NCBI GenBank assembly: GCA_034429675.1
Contig: DAOUFX010000382.1
Span: forward strand, 1 to 10,377
Reading direction: 5' to 3'
Length of the DNA stretch: 10,377 bases
DNA from: JAKQHY01 sp034429675
GTDB lineage: Bacteria; Chloroflexota; Anaerolineae; B4-G1; SLSP01
How positions within the stretch are numbered: the first letter of the stretch is position 1; each line of letters starts with the position of its first letter. The translations under genes and the position numbers were made by a program. Below the pieces are notes generated by a model, which was not told where the DNA came from, searched no databases, and was given only the letters and a program-made list of their open reading frames with translations. Below are positions 1 to 7,000 of the stretch, one piece after another.

Positions 1-1
1 G

Positions 2-46
2 GCGGGCTGCGCCCGCCGCCAAAACCGCCACCCCCACCTCATCCAT
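2..46 (-). CDS. Nucleotidyltransferase (MobA-like NTP transferase), N-terminal fragment running off the left edge
   Basis: Fifteen codons are visible from an ATG at 46 and read MDEVGVAVLAAGAAR. The stretch VAVLAAGxxR is the start of the nucleotide-binding LAAGxSxRMG motif that opens nucleotidyltransferases of the MobA/MocA (molybdenum cofactor) and sugar-phosphate nucleotidylyltransferase type, where it is the first beta strand and P-loop-like turn of the Rossmann-type fold. These enzymes transfer a nucleotidyl group from an NTP to an acceptor in the cytoplasm; the acceptor here cannot be told from 15 residues. The ATG lies directly at the predicted +1 of a near-consensus promoter and has no Shine-Dalgarno sequence before it, so the mRNA is probably leaderless. 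The gene is transcribed in the same direction as the esterase upstream of it but has its own promoter. The family call rests on one short motif and the rest lies outside the window. Confidence 0.6.
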   Translation of the reverse strand, partial: MDEVGVAVLAAGAAR

Positions 47-53
47 TCGAGAA

Positions 54-82
54 ATTATACTTTGTGTTGAACTTTCCGTCAA
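54..82 (-). promoter_or_regulatory. Sigma70-type promoter, TTGACG-17-TATAAT, driving the left-edge nucleotidyltransferase
   Basis: On the minus strand TTGACG (77-82) is separated by exactly 17 bases (60-76) from a perfect TATAAT (54-59). Counting from the -10 box places +1 near position 47, one base before the ATG at 46, which implies a leaderless transcript. It is the best promoter match seen in the window. A 9-bp inverted repeat (67-96) brackets the -35 box. Confidence 0.75.
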
Positions 83-96
83 TACCAAAAGTTCAA
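67..96 (-). promoter_or_regulatory. Perfect 9-bp inverted repeat around the -35 box (operator candidate or 3' hairpin)
   Basis: TTGAACTTT (67-75) and AAAGTTCAA (88-96) are exact reverse complements with 12 bases between them. The dyad covers the -35 element and the upstream half of the spacer of the promoter at 54-82, the usual place for a repressor operator. It also begins 14 bases after the stop of the esterase gene and could form a hairpin at the end of that mRNA. No run of U follows the hairpin on the minus strand, so a Rho-independent terminator is less likely. Confidence 0.45.
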
Positions 97-109
97 GGCA
101 TTACAATAT

Positions 110-1162
110 CTAGGGGATGGAGGTCTGGAAATCAGGAAGACGCAACACCATAAAGTCGTACAACTCCTGCGCCATCCGCGCGGCCTCTTCCCGGTTAGGA
201 TGCCCGCCGACCTCAAAACTAAAACGATAGAAATACGTTGTCACACCCTCGGATCGCAATGCTTCAGCCAACTCGGCGACATTTCGGTAGGCCTCCTCAA
301 CGTGAACCGGGCCAACGGTAAAGAGAAACGGAAGAGCCCCGCCGCCGTAGCGTGTGTGAATATCGTGGACAATGGCTTTATACGTGCGCTTCCACAAAGG
401 AAGATCGTTGAACCCGTCCTTGCTCTGATCGTTCACGCCCATGGCCATCAGCACCAGGTCGGGCCGATAGCGCGAAAAGTCCCAGGGCGTCTTGTGGTCG
501 CCGCAGGGGTTGAGCTTGTCGTAGACCGTCTCCAGGCCCACTGTGCCGTTCTCATAATAGCCGGTGCCATCAAGCACGGCCAGTCCTCCCACCCCCACAT
601 TCTGAATCTGGCAGCGGAGATGCCGCGCCAGAACGTTGGCAAAAGAGAACCAGCCGTTATTCTGACCGCAGTCGTTGATCCCTGCCGGGCACCCGGCGCC
701 TTCGCCTTCAGTGATGGAGTCGCCGTAAACCTCAATCTTCAAAGCCGGCAACGGTCGCGGCAATACCAGCGTCGTCCCGGCGCCGGTCAACAGGCCATGA
801 AATGTGAGCCCGCCGCGCCCGTTTCCCGGTCCCTGCAACTTCACCAGGGTCACGTGATGCTCGCCATCCGCCAGCCCATCCACCGCCACCACCTGGCGCG
901 CCTCACCTTTACGCAACGAGTGAATCGTCAGAGTCCCATCATCAATAATCACGCCGACCTGGTTGGCGGCTTCGTTCCAACCGCCCTCGTCAGAAAACAC
1001 GGCCCGCATCGAGTTCCCGCGAAACGCCGTGATCACATAACTCCCACCATAATTCAACACCGGCGCGTCGGGATCGCCGACATCTATCCGCCCCACATAC
1101 TGGTAAAACGGACTGGCGGGGCCATCTTCCCGCGAATTTGTTCCAGATATTTTCATGCCCAT
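110..1162 (-). CDS. SGNH/GDSL-family esterase with N-terminal beta-sandwich (CE2-like carbohydrate esterase)
   Basis: This is probably a deacetylase or esterase acting on an acylated sugar or lipid. Numbered from the ATG at 1162 (350 residues), the nucleophile block is VYGDSITEG (Ser149), the oxyanion glycine block is VGVGG (about 190-193), the GxND block is GVND (242-245), and the catalytic His is in GGHPN (His321). Residues about 15-140 form a beta-rich region before the SGNH domain. That order, jelly-roll then SGNH, is typical of carbohydrate esterase family 2. The frame extends to an ATG at 1240, overlapping the upstream EEP gene by 11 bases, but there the GGGAG abuts the ATG with no spacer and the extra residues are an odd aromatic-rich run. 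A clear GGAGG (1167-1171) stands before ATGs at 1162 and 1156, so one of these is the likelier start. No convincing signal peptide remains with that start, so the cellular location is open. It is probably co-transcribed with the EEP membrane protein. The exact substrate is unknown. Confidence 0.85.
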   Translation of the reverse strand: MGMKISGTNSREDGPASPFYQYVGRIDVGDPDAPVLNYGGSYVITAFRGNSMRAVFSDEGGWNEAANQVGVIIDDGTLTIHSLRKGEARQVVAVDGLADGEHHVTLVKLQGPGNGRGGLTFHGLLTGAGTTLVLPRPLPALKIEVYGDSITEGEGAGCPAGINDCGQNNGWFSFANVLARHLRCQIQNVGVGGLAVLDGTGYYENGTVGLETVYDKLNPCGDHKTPWDFSRYRPDLVLMAMGVNDQSKDGFNDLPLWKRTYKAIVHDIHTRYGGGALPFLFTVGPVHVEEAYRNVAELAEALRSEGVTTYFYRFSFEVGGHPNREEAARMAQELYDFMVLRLPDFQTSIP

Positions 1163-1166
1163 GTCG

Positions 1167-1171
1167 CCTCC
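1167..1171 (-). promoter_or_regulatory. Shine-Dalgarno GGAGG that decides the esterase start
   Basis: GGAGG on the minus strand lies 4 bases before the ATG at 1162 and 10 bases before the in-frame ATG at 1156. The longer frame start at 1240 lacks a correctly spaced ribosome binding site. Which of the two nearby ATGs is used cannot be decided from sequence alone. Confidence 0.6.
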
Positions 1172-1229
1172 AAAAGTAAAAATCGTAAAGTAAGCATACA
1201 GTCGCCAACCCCAAATCAATGATCGGCGC

Positions 1230-3260
1230 TCATTCTCCATCTCCCAACATCAAATCCGCCCACAACAAAGGATGATCTGACAATGGGTTAGCAAGATAGC
1301 GCGCCTGCGAAATCCGAATGCCGGCGGAGACAAAGATATGGTCAATACACGTCGCAGCATCAAACCCCGGCAGCTCGGAGGGTTGAGCCTTCTGAATGCG
1401 CCAGGCATCCCTCAATAGCTTCACCGTCATACGGTATGACTCGGATTCCTCCGTAGCATTAAAATCGCCCATCAAAACGACGTTGTCACGCCCCGGCACA
1501 TGCGCCAGGACGGCTGCCTGCTGCACCGGCGGGCCATCGTTGTCCAGATGCGTGACGTAGATATTGAAATCGCGCCCGGCCACGCGCACCTGAGCAGCGA
1601 TGGTCGCCGTCTGCTCACCAGGGCTGAGCATATAAAAAGTTTGCGGGTTCTCCAAGGGGTAGCGCGAGAGCAGCGCGATGCCGAAAGTTCCCGGCACGGT
1701 CTTGGGGCCATAATACGCATACATATTCAGGCCATGCGCCAGATACCCGATCAGGTCGGCGTTGCCGCCGGCAATCCGGTTCGTGTCGGTCTCTTGCAAC
1801 CCGATGATGTCGGCGTCCACTTCACGCAAAAGGGCCAGCTGTTCGGCAAAGCTCTTGACGCCATTCGGATCGTAACCTTGCTGGACATTGTACGTCAGAA
1901 CCCGCAGTGTGTCTGCGCTCTCTGGCGGTGTTGGAGGCCGCGGAACCAGTCCCCACCCGGCGACTGCCGTCACAACAGACAAAAGCGCCATCGCCAAAGC
2001 AAAAACGACGGCAGGCCGGCGATCGCCCGCCCCATCCGAACGACGCACCCACAGCAGCGGCGCACAACAACCAAGCCCCACCCCCAGAAAAACCAACCAG
2101 AAACGATCCCGAAACCAGGGGCCAACCACCGGGATATAGGCGTAGACCGTGGTGAAAATCTGCGCCAGCATCAAGACCAACAGAGCCAGCGACGCCAGCG
2201 CAAACGCGCCGCCCAACTGCGCCGGGGAAGGTCGCAGCGCAAGCAGCTCTCGCACACACAGGACAAAATTCAACACCACCACCGGCGACAGCATCAGCAT
2301 TAGAAACAACGACGTGTGGCCGCCGTTGGCGAGGGGCGGCTCAGCGAGTGGATAGGCGCCGGGGTCTGCGGGAAAAGCGATTTGATGGGTAGAGATGGTC
2401 AGCAATAACAACAAAAAGAAAACCGTGCTGAAAAACAATACCCGGGATGGCGGCGCCTCCAGAAAGCGCTTGCGAGACAGGCTCACCATCACGGCGAAAA
2501 CGCCCAACGCCGCCATGAACACCGAAAGGACCAACGGATAGTCCACACCGGTCCAGCGCGCCAGCACGTTAGGGCTCATCAAGACAAAATAACTCATCCC
2601 CAGCGAGCAGAAAATTCCCAGGCTCATCAACGCAACGCGGGCAAAGTGGAAACGGGGGGCCGGCGCCATAGAAGAATCCAGGCGAGATGCTGAAGTATCC
2701 GGGAGAGAACGCTCCGCGCGAAACAAGCGCAACGCCTCCCATCCGGCGACCAGCACCAGTAACCAGCCGAGCGCCTGCCCGCCGTCCTCCAGCGAAAGGT
2801 CGAAGCCGCTTCCCAAAGTCCGCAGCAAAACCGACGCCGCCAGCGCCAGCGTCAGTCCCATGCCAAGCGCCCAAGCATGGGGCGATGAACGATCCTGCGC
2901 GTGAGGCAGCGCCGCCATCCGGCCAAGCCAGGCCGGGAAAGCGATCAGCCAACACCCCACCCCCAGGCCGGACGCCAACAACCTGCCCGAAGGCCCCATC
3001 CACACCAATGCCAATCGCGCTCCAAGCACTCCCCCGGCCAGAATCAGCAGCGACAGCGGCGATGTCTGCTTCCGCCACCCCAACAGCACCAAAGGAGAAA
3101 ACAGCAGCATTACGGCGGCGACCTCAGGCGTCAAACTGACGCGCAACAGCCCGAAAACATAGATAGATTCGATGAATTCCGAAAGTAATTGTAGAAAAAT
3201 CAGCAGGAAAGCGCCAGAGAATATCCAAAAGTTGTGCAGAGTATGCTTGTTCGCCGGCAT
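1230..3260 (-). CDS. Polytopic membrane protein with C-terminal endonuclease/exonuclease/phosphatase (EEP) domain
   Basis: The protein has 676 residues. About the first 430 are strongly hydrophobic, with ten or more likely membrane helices separated by short Arg-rich loops. The EEP (DNase I/sphingomyelinase-like) domain occupies residues 453-676. All its metal and catalytic blocks are visible: TYNVQQG (Asn458), GLQETD (Glu490), VTHLDNDG (His571), MGDFNAT (Asp599, Asn601), CIDHIF (Asp640, His641) and LSDHPLL (Asp662, His663). EEP enzymes cleave phosphodiester or phosphomonoester bonds with Mg2+. Membrane anchoring points to a phospholipid or lipid-linked substrate rather than DNA. The architecture, multi-spanning N-terminus plus EEP, resembles PGAP2-interacting protein/Cwh43 of eukaryotic GPI-anchor remodelling, but homology of the membrane part is not shown here. 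The start has GGGAG (3268-3272) seven bases upstream. The frame ends just before the esterase gene, suggesting an operon. Its leader contains the long hairpin at 3292-3337. Confidence 0.85.
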   Translation of the reverse strand: MPANKHTLHNFWIFSGAFLLIFLQLLSEFIESIYVFGLLRVSLTPEVAAVMLLFSPLVLLGWRKQTSPLSLLILAGGVLGARLALVWMGPSGRLLASGLGVGCWLIAFPAWLGRMAALPHAQDRSSPHAWALGMGLTLALAASVLLRTLGSGFDLSLEDGGQALGWLLVLVAGWEALRLFRAERSLPDTSASRLDSSMAPAPRFHFARVALMSLGIFCSLGMSYFVLMSPNVLARWTGVDYPLVLSVFMAALGVFAVMVSLSRKRFLEAPPSRVLFFSTVFFLLLLLTISTHQIAFPADPGAYPLAEPPLANGGHTSLFLMLMLSPVVVLNFVLCVRELLALRPSPAQLGGAFALASLALLVLMLAQIFTTVYAYIPVVGPWFRDRFWLVFLGVGLGCCAPLLWVRRSDGAGDRRPAVVFALAMALLSVVTAVAGWGLVPRPPTPPESADTLRVLTYNVQQGYDPNGVKSFAEQLALLREVDADIIGLQETDTNRIAGGNADLIGYLAHGLNMYAYYGPKTVPGTFGIALLSRYPLENPQTFYMLSPGEQTATIAAQVRVAGRDFNIYVTHLDNDGPPVQQAAVLAHVPGRDNVVLMGDFNATEESESYRMTVKLLRDAWRIQKAQPSELPGFDAATCIDHIFVSAGIRISQARYLANPLSDHPLLWADLMLGDGE

Positions 3261-3291
3261 AGCTTAACTCCCAGACCATAAACGTAATAAG

Positions 3292-3337
3292 GAAGCGCGT
3301 TTTTTCGCGCGGGGGTACCCGCGCGCAAAACGCTTTC
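3292..3337 (+). repeat. Long hairpin, copy A of a GGGGTACC-apex repeat
   Basis: The core is CGCGCGGG (3306-3313), a GGTA loop (3314-3317) and CCCGCGCG (3318-3325). The stem extends outward with T/A tracts (3302-3305 with 3327-3330) and further imperfect pairing of GAAG/GCG with CGC/TTTC to the ends given. On the plus strand it is followed by TTTCTTTT-like sequence (3334-3341), as in an intrinsic terminator, but no plus-strand gene ends here. On the minus strand it sits in the 5' leader of the EEP gene. Copy B at 3943-3989 shares the apex, the T-tract, and scattered 3' flanking sequence. Confidence 0.65.
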
Positions 3338-3447
3338 TTTTAACCCTCCGCCGCTGACGCAGCGAACTATTTTCGGAGGAGTATAACATAAAACCGGAAC
3401 GACGCCTGGACACGCCGGGCTTAACGGGTCGGTTAGCTTTATCACAC

Positions 3448-3476
3448 TTGCCAATTTACAAATATAGTTGTAACAT
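3448..3476 (+). promoter_or_regulatory. Probable promoter of the zinc-ribbon gene, TTGCCA-17-TAACAT
   Basis: TTGCCA (3448-3453) has 5 of 6 matches to the -35 consensus and is followed after 17 bases by TAACAT (3471-3476), 4 of 6 matches to the -10 consensus. The region is AT-rich relative to its surroundings. Predicted +1 is near 3483, which would put the stem-loop at 3485-3502 at the very 5' end of the mRNA. Confidence 0.45.
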
Positions 3477-3484
3477 AAGCAATA

Positions 3485-3502
3485 TGGTGACGTAAGTCAC
3501 CA
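3485..3502 (+). promoter_or_regulatory. 7-bp perfect stem with GUAA (GNRA) loop in the leader of the zinc-ribbon gene
   Basis: TGGTGAC (3485-3491) and GTCACCA (3496-3502) are exact reverse complements around GTAA (3492-3495). As RNA this is a stable hairpin with a GNRA tetraloop, 13 bases before the Shine-Dalgarno sequence and at or next to the predicted transcript 5' end. Such a placement fits an mRNA-stabilising stem. As DNA the dyad could equally be an operator just downstream of the -10 box. Confidence 0.5.
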
Positions 3503-3528
3503 ACCACATTTTTGCAGGAGGCAGAGAA

Positions 3529-3684
3529 ATGGATTTCGAAGGATATTGTGTAAAGTGTCGAGAAAAGCGCCAGATCAAAGACGGTGTCGAAGGCAAAACG
3601 GAGAACGGACGCCGGATGGTGTCGGGCAAGTGCCCGCATTGCGGGACCAAAGTGACGCGCTTCTTGCCGAATAAGGACAAGTAA
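3529..3684 (+). CDS. Small zinc-ribbon protein, DUF5679-like
   Basis: This is a 51-residue protein with two CxxC knuckles, CVKC (residues 7-10) and CPHC (35-38), 24 residues apart, as in a single treble-clef or zinc-ribbon fold. The N-terminal motif EGYCVKCRxKRxIKD, the central NGRRMVSGKCPHCGTKV and the basic C-terminus match my recollection of the DUF5679 family of very small bacterial zinc ribbons, whose function is unknown; nucleic-acid or ribosome-associated roles are guesses. The start is firm: AGGAGG (3516-3521) stands seven bases before the ATG. The gene stands alone, with a promoter-like sequence and 5' stem-loop upstream and a strong terminator downstream, which suggests an independently and perhaps highly expressed transcript. 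It is flanked on both sides by the GGGGTACC hairpins. The family call rests on motif memory, not on a search. Confidence 0.88.
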   Translation: MDFEGYCVKCREKRQIKDGVEGKTENGRRMVSGKCPHCGTKVTRFLPNKDK

Positions 3685-3751
3685 GACACGTCCGCCGGAC
3701 CAACCAGAGCTATCCGCAAGGAAGCATGGTTTCATAATTTCGTAAATGGTA

Positions 3752-3790
3752 GAGGAGCATCGTTATAAAGATGCTCCTCGCCGATTTTAT
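3752..3790 (+). terminator. Rho-independent terminator of the zinc-ribbon gene
   Basis: GAGGAGCATC (3752-3761) and GATGCTCCTC (3770-3779) form a perfect 10-bp stem with an 8-base loop, followed after six bases by TTTTAT. The T-run is short, but the stem is strong and lies 67 bases after the stop codon, where a terminator is expected. Confidence 0.75.
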
Positions 3791-3942
3791 ACACCCCTTA
3801 ACCTAGTCGTCAAAAGTGGTAGTTCCTGCTGACGGCTAACAACTTACACTAACGGCTATTTTTGAGGAATTCATCATTACCCTGCGGTTCACCAGCGGTT
3901 GGCTGAAAATCACGGCCTTGCAGGCCAAGAGATTAAAGGTAA

Positions 3943-3989
3943 GTGTTTTTTTCGAGCCGGGGTACCGGCTCGAAAAAACACCCCTTTTT
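3943..3989 (+). repeat. Long hairpin, copy B of the GGGGTACC-apex repeat; possible terminator or attenuator
   Basis: CGAGCCGG (3953-3960), loop GGTA (3961-3964) and CCGGCTCG (3965-3972) form a perfect 8-bp core. It is extended by a T7/A6 tract (3946-3952 with 3973-3978) and GTG/CAC (3943-3945 with 3979-3981). A T5 run (3985-3989) follows on the plus strand, so it can act as an intrinsic terminator. It could be a backup terminator for the zinc-ribbon gene or an attenuator in the leader of the large exported protein, 65 bases before that start codon. Its 3' flank carries GCCGCGTCAGCAGCGA, close to GCCGCTGACGCAGCGA after copy A. Confidence 0.65.
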
Positions 3990-4042
3990 GACCGTTGCCG
4001 CGTCAGCAGCGATTTTGTGATTTGCAGATTTGCTATTTTCAA

Positions 4043-4048
4043 GGGAGG
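4043..4048 (+). promoter_or_regulatory. Shine-Dalgarno GGGAGG fixing the start at 4054
   Basis: GGGAGG stands five bases before the ATG at 4054. The frame can be extended to a TTG at 4030, but that codon lies upstream of this ribosome binding site and has none of its own, so the ATG is the supported start. Confidence 0.8.
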
Positions 4049-4053
4049 TTTCC

Positions 4054-7000
4054 ATGAGTTTTAGTCAATTTCACCCCACCAAAATGTCCGCGTTACAGCG
4101 GGTTCTGATCGTCTTGATCCTGGGCATCCTATGTCTCCTTATCGCGGGACACAGCCACGTCGGAGGGCAGGCCGAGCCGCCCGGCGCGGCCCCCGCGACG
4201 CCCCAACCCTACGCCACTTTTCAACTGGCGCTTGCGCCCACGCTCTCTCCCGCCGATCGCGAACGATTGCTGGCGCAACTGCGCGCCCGCTATCGGGGAG
4301 ACGTCGTTCCGGTGGGAAATCTCGGCGCGAGGGTCGCCGCACCCGCAGGCGCGCTGTCCGAGCTGCGCGGCCTGCCCGGCGTGGCCTTCGCCGACATAGC
4401 CGCCGATTCCACAACCAATCGCACCATGACGCCGGCAACCATCACGGCCAACGGCGCCATCACCGGCGTCATCACCGACGATGGCAGCGGCGATCCAATA
4501 AACAACGTGGGCGTATGCGCTTACCAACAGTCACCCTATATTTACAATTGCGGCGCCAGCGACGCCAGCGGCGTCTACTCCATCAGCACGCCGGGGGGAG
4601 CTTACCGGCTGACCTTTTACCCCGTTGATCTGCACATTTCCGAATACTACGACAACGTCAGTCCGAACCAATGGGAGGACACTACGCTTGTGACCGTCCA
4701 CGATGATACCGTGACGCCCAACATCAACGCCGGGCTGGCCCTCGGCGTCTACGTCGGCGGGCAAATCACCGCAGAGGCCGGCGGCCATCCCATTCAGAAC
4801 GCGCAGATCACGCTGTCCGGAGGGAACTATTCCGTTAACGGATACTCAGACAGCGGCGGCGTCTACACCACCACCCCCGGCCTTCCGCCGGGAGACTACC
4901 AGGTATTCTTTTATGCCTTCTCGTACGCCAGGGAATATTACGACAACGTCTACATAGCCTCACAGGCCACCCCGCTGGTCGTCACCACCACCCACCGCCT
5001 GGGTATCAACGCGGCCATGACGGCTGCCGCGAGTATCAGTGGGACCGTGACCGGAGACGGACCGCTGCAAAACGTCGCGGTCAGCGCCTACTATGGCGAC
5101 TACGATCAATTTGTCACCAACGAGACCACCAACAGCGAGGGACACTACCAGGTCTATGCGCTTGCGCCGGTGGTGCACAAACTGCAATTCTATGACAACA
5201 ACGGCCAATACCTCGGCGAGTGGTATCAGGACAAATCAAGCTGGGAGACGGCCGACCCGATCGCCCTCACCGCAGGCGTCACGACAACGGTGGACGCTCA
5301 ACTCAACCGGGGCAGCGCCATTGCCGGAACCGTCGTCGCCGAAGATGGCGGCGCGCCGTTGGAGAACATCGGCGTCACGACTTACTATGCAGACACCGGC
5401 AACTATGCCGGGTATGACGCAACCGATGCGTCCGGCGAGTACCGGATCGGTGGGCTGGCGCCTGAAAATTACAGGATATACTTCGAGGATAGCCTCGGCC
5501 GTTACCTCGGCGAGTATTACAACAACCGCGCGGACTTCTACACTGCCGACATTGTCACCCTGGGTTCCGCAATGACGCAGACGATCAACGCCGAGCTGGC
5601 GACGGGCGGGCGCATCACCGGGCGCCTCGTTGACGGAACCGGCGGGGCCGGGATCGCCAACGTCAATGTAAACGCCAGGTGTATGAATGCCGACCGGCCC
5701 GGCGGCTACGCCACCAGCGACGCACAGGGCTACTACACGATGACCAACCTGTACACCGGTATCTATCGCGTGAACTTTCAACCTCCCCCGCCCTATTCCG
5801 GCCTCTACTATGAGAACTCACAAACTTCAGACCTCTTCACACCGGTGAGCGTGACCACCGGCATCACCACCCCGCACATTGACGCCGGACTGCGCCGGGG
5901 CTATTGGATTACCGGTGTCGTCAGCGGGCCGCCGGCATTGGGCGGAATTGCCGTGAACGCTTATTACAGCAACCGGGACTACTCGGTGGCCCAAACCAGC
6001 ACCGCCAACAATGGCAGCTACACGCTCGGCCCGCTGACGTCCGGCCCTTACCGCGTCTACTTTATGCCCAACAGCCTCTACGCCGGCGAATGGTACAATG
6101 ACGCCTACCGGTATCGCGACGCGCAAATCGTCAATCTGACCGATCACACCGTCAGCGACGTCAACGCGCACCTGGAGACGGGCGGGCGCATCACCGGGAC
6201 GGTCACCGGCACAGACGGCGCCCCGGTCGCCTGGGCAGACGTCCGCATCTATCCGGCAGAAAGCGAAGCGATGCTCCTCTCCGCCGGCGCCGACGCCCAG
6301 GGGCGCTACGCCACCGGCCTGGGGCTGCCGGACGGAACATACGACGTCGAATTCAACGCGCCGCCCGGTTACGTTACTCAGTGGTACCAGCACGCCGCCG
6401 GACGCGGCAACGCGACGCCGGTCACGATCACCGCCGGCAGCACCGTCACGGGCGTCAACGCCGTCCTGACGATCTACGAGACCGGCGCCATCACCGGCGC
6501 GGTCACGGCCGCCGACACCGCTGCGCCGCTCAGCGCTTGGGTCTATGCGTACGATGATTACGGTCGCCAGATACGCAACACCTACGCCAACGGCGGCGCG
6601 TATGTCCTGAACAAATTGCCGCCGGGCGCCTACCGCATCCTGTTCGATAGCCCCCCCGCGCCTTACGTCGGCACCTACTACCACAGTCAACCCGCCTTCT
6701 CCAACGCCGAACGCATCACAGTGACGGCCAACATGACCGTCACGCACATTGACCAGGCGTTGCAGCGCGGCGGCAGCATCACCGGCACGGTCAGCGGGCC
6801 GGACGGAATCCCCGGCGTCGCAGTGTACGCCTATCGCCGATCGCCCACGTATTTCTCAAAATCCACCTACACCGGCTTAAACGGCGACTATCGCCTGGAC
6901 GGACTGGATGCCGGTAGTTATTCCGTGCGCTTTACACCCACTGCGCCCTACCCCAGGCTGTGGTATGCCAACGCTTTCAACGAAAGCCAGGCCGAACCGG

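Larger units (their letters stand above)
3261..3528. other. Divergent intergenic region between the EEP gene and the zinc-ribbon gene
   Basis: No gene is supported in these 268 bases; short minus-strand frames here look like chance. From left to right it holds the EEP ribosome binding site, a long GGGGTACC hairpin (3292-3337), a nested two-stem structure (CCTCCG 3345-3350 with CGGAGG 3374-3379 enclosing CGCTG-ACG-CAGCG at 3352-3364), and a tentative minus-strand -10 box TATACT (3380-3385) for the EEP gene whose -35 I cannot identify. The promoter and 5' stem-loop of the zinc-ribbon gene complete it. Confidence 0.55.
3685..4053. other. Non-coding, AT-richer spacer between the zinc-ribbon gene and the repeat-protein gene
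   Basis: No gene is supported in these 369 bases. The spacer contains the zinc-ribbon terminator (3752-3790), a directly repeated ACGGCTA (3832-3838 and 3852-3858), a small hairpin GGCCT-TGC-AGGCC (3914-3926), the long GGGGTACC hairpin copy B (3943-3981) with a T-run, and the ribosome binding site of the next gene (4043-4048). No convincing promoter for the downstream gene was found. TTGACC (3987-3992) is a weak -35 candidate, but the hexamer at the right distance, GATTTT, is a poor -10. Confidence 0.5.

Noticed and set aside
200..1222. Long plus-strand frame (340 codons) opposite the esterase gene
   Set aside because: It is antisense to a frame with intact SGNH motifs, has a His/Arg/Gln-rich composition typical of shadow frames, and shows no recognisable domain.
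3200..3454. Minus-strand 84-codon frame reading through hairpin copy A
   Set aside because: It crosses the hairpin and the EEP start in another frame and has no recognisable content.
3442..3735. Minus-strand frames of 87-97 codons over the zinc-ribbon gene
   Set aside because: They lie opposite a small gene with a clear ribosome binding site and zinc knuckles, and have no ribosome binding site or domain of their own.
3836..4042. Minus-strand 68-codon frame reading through hairpin copy B
   Set aside because: It runs through the perfect hairpin in AT-richer spacer, with no domain or neighbour supporting it.
4030..4053. TTG at 4030 as start of the exported protein
   Set aside because: It lies upstream of the GGGAGG ribosome binding site and adds eight residues encoded partly by that site; ATG at 4054 is correctly spaced.
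3870..4053. Known riboswitch (for example c-di-GMP class I) before the exported protein
   Set aside because: I could not find the conserved core motifs of a riboswitch class I know; only hairpins are visible.
5827..6747. Minus-strand frame of 306 codons inside the repeat-protein gene
   Set aside because: It is a periodic antisense shadow of the repeats; the plus strand has the signal peptide, repeats and ribosome binding site.
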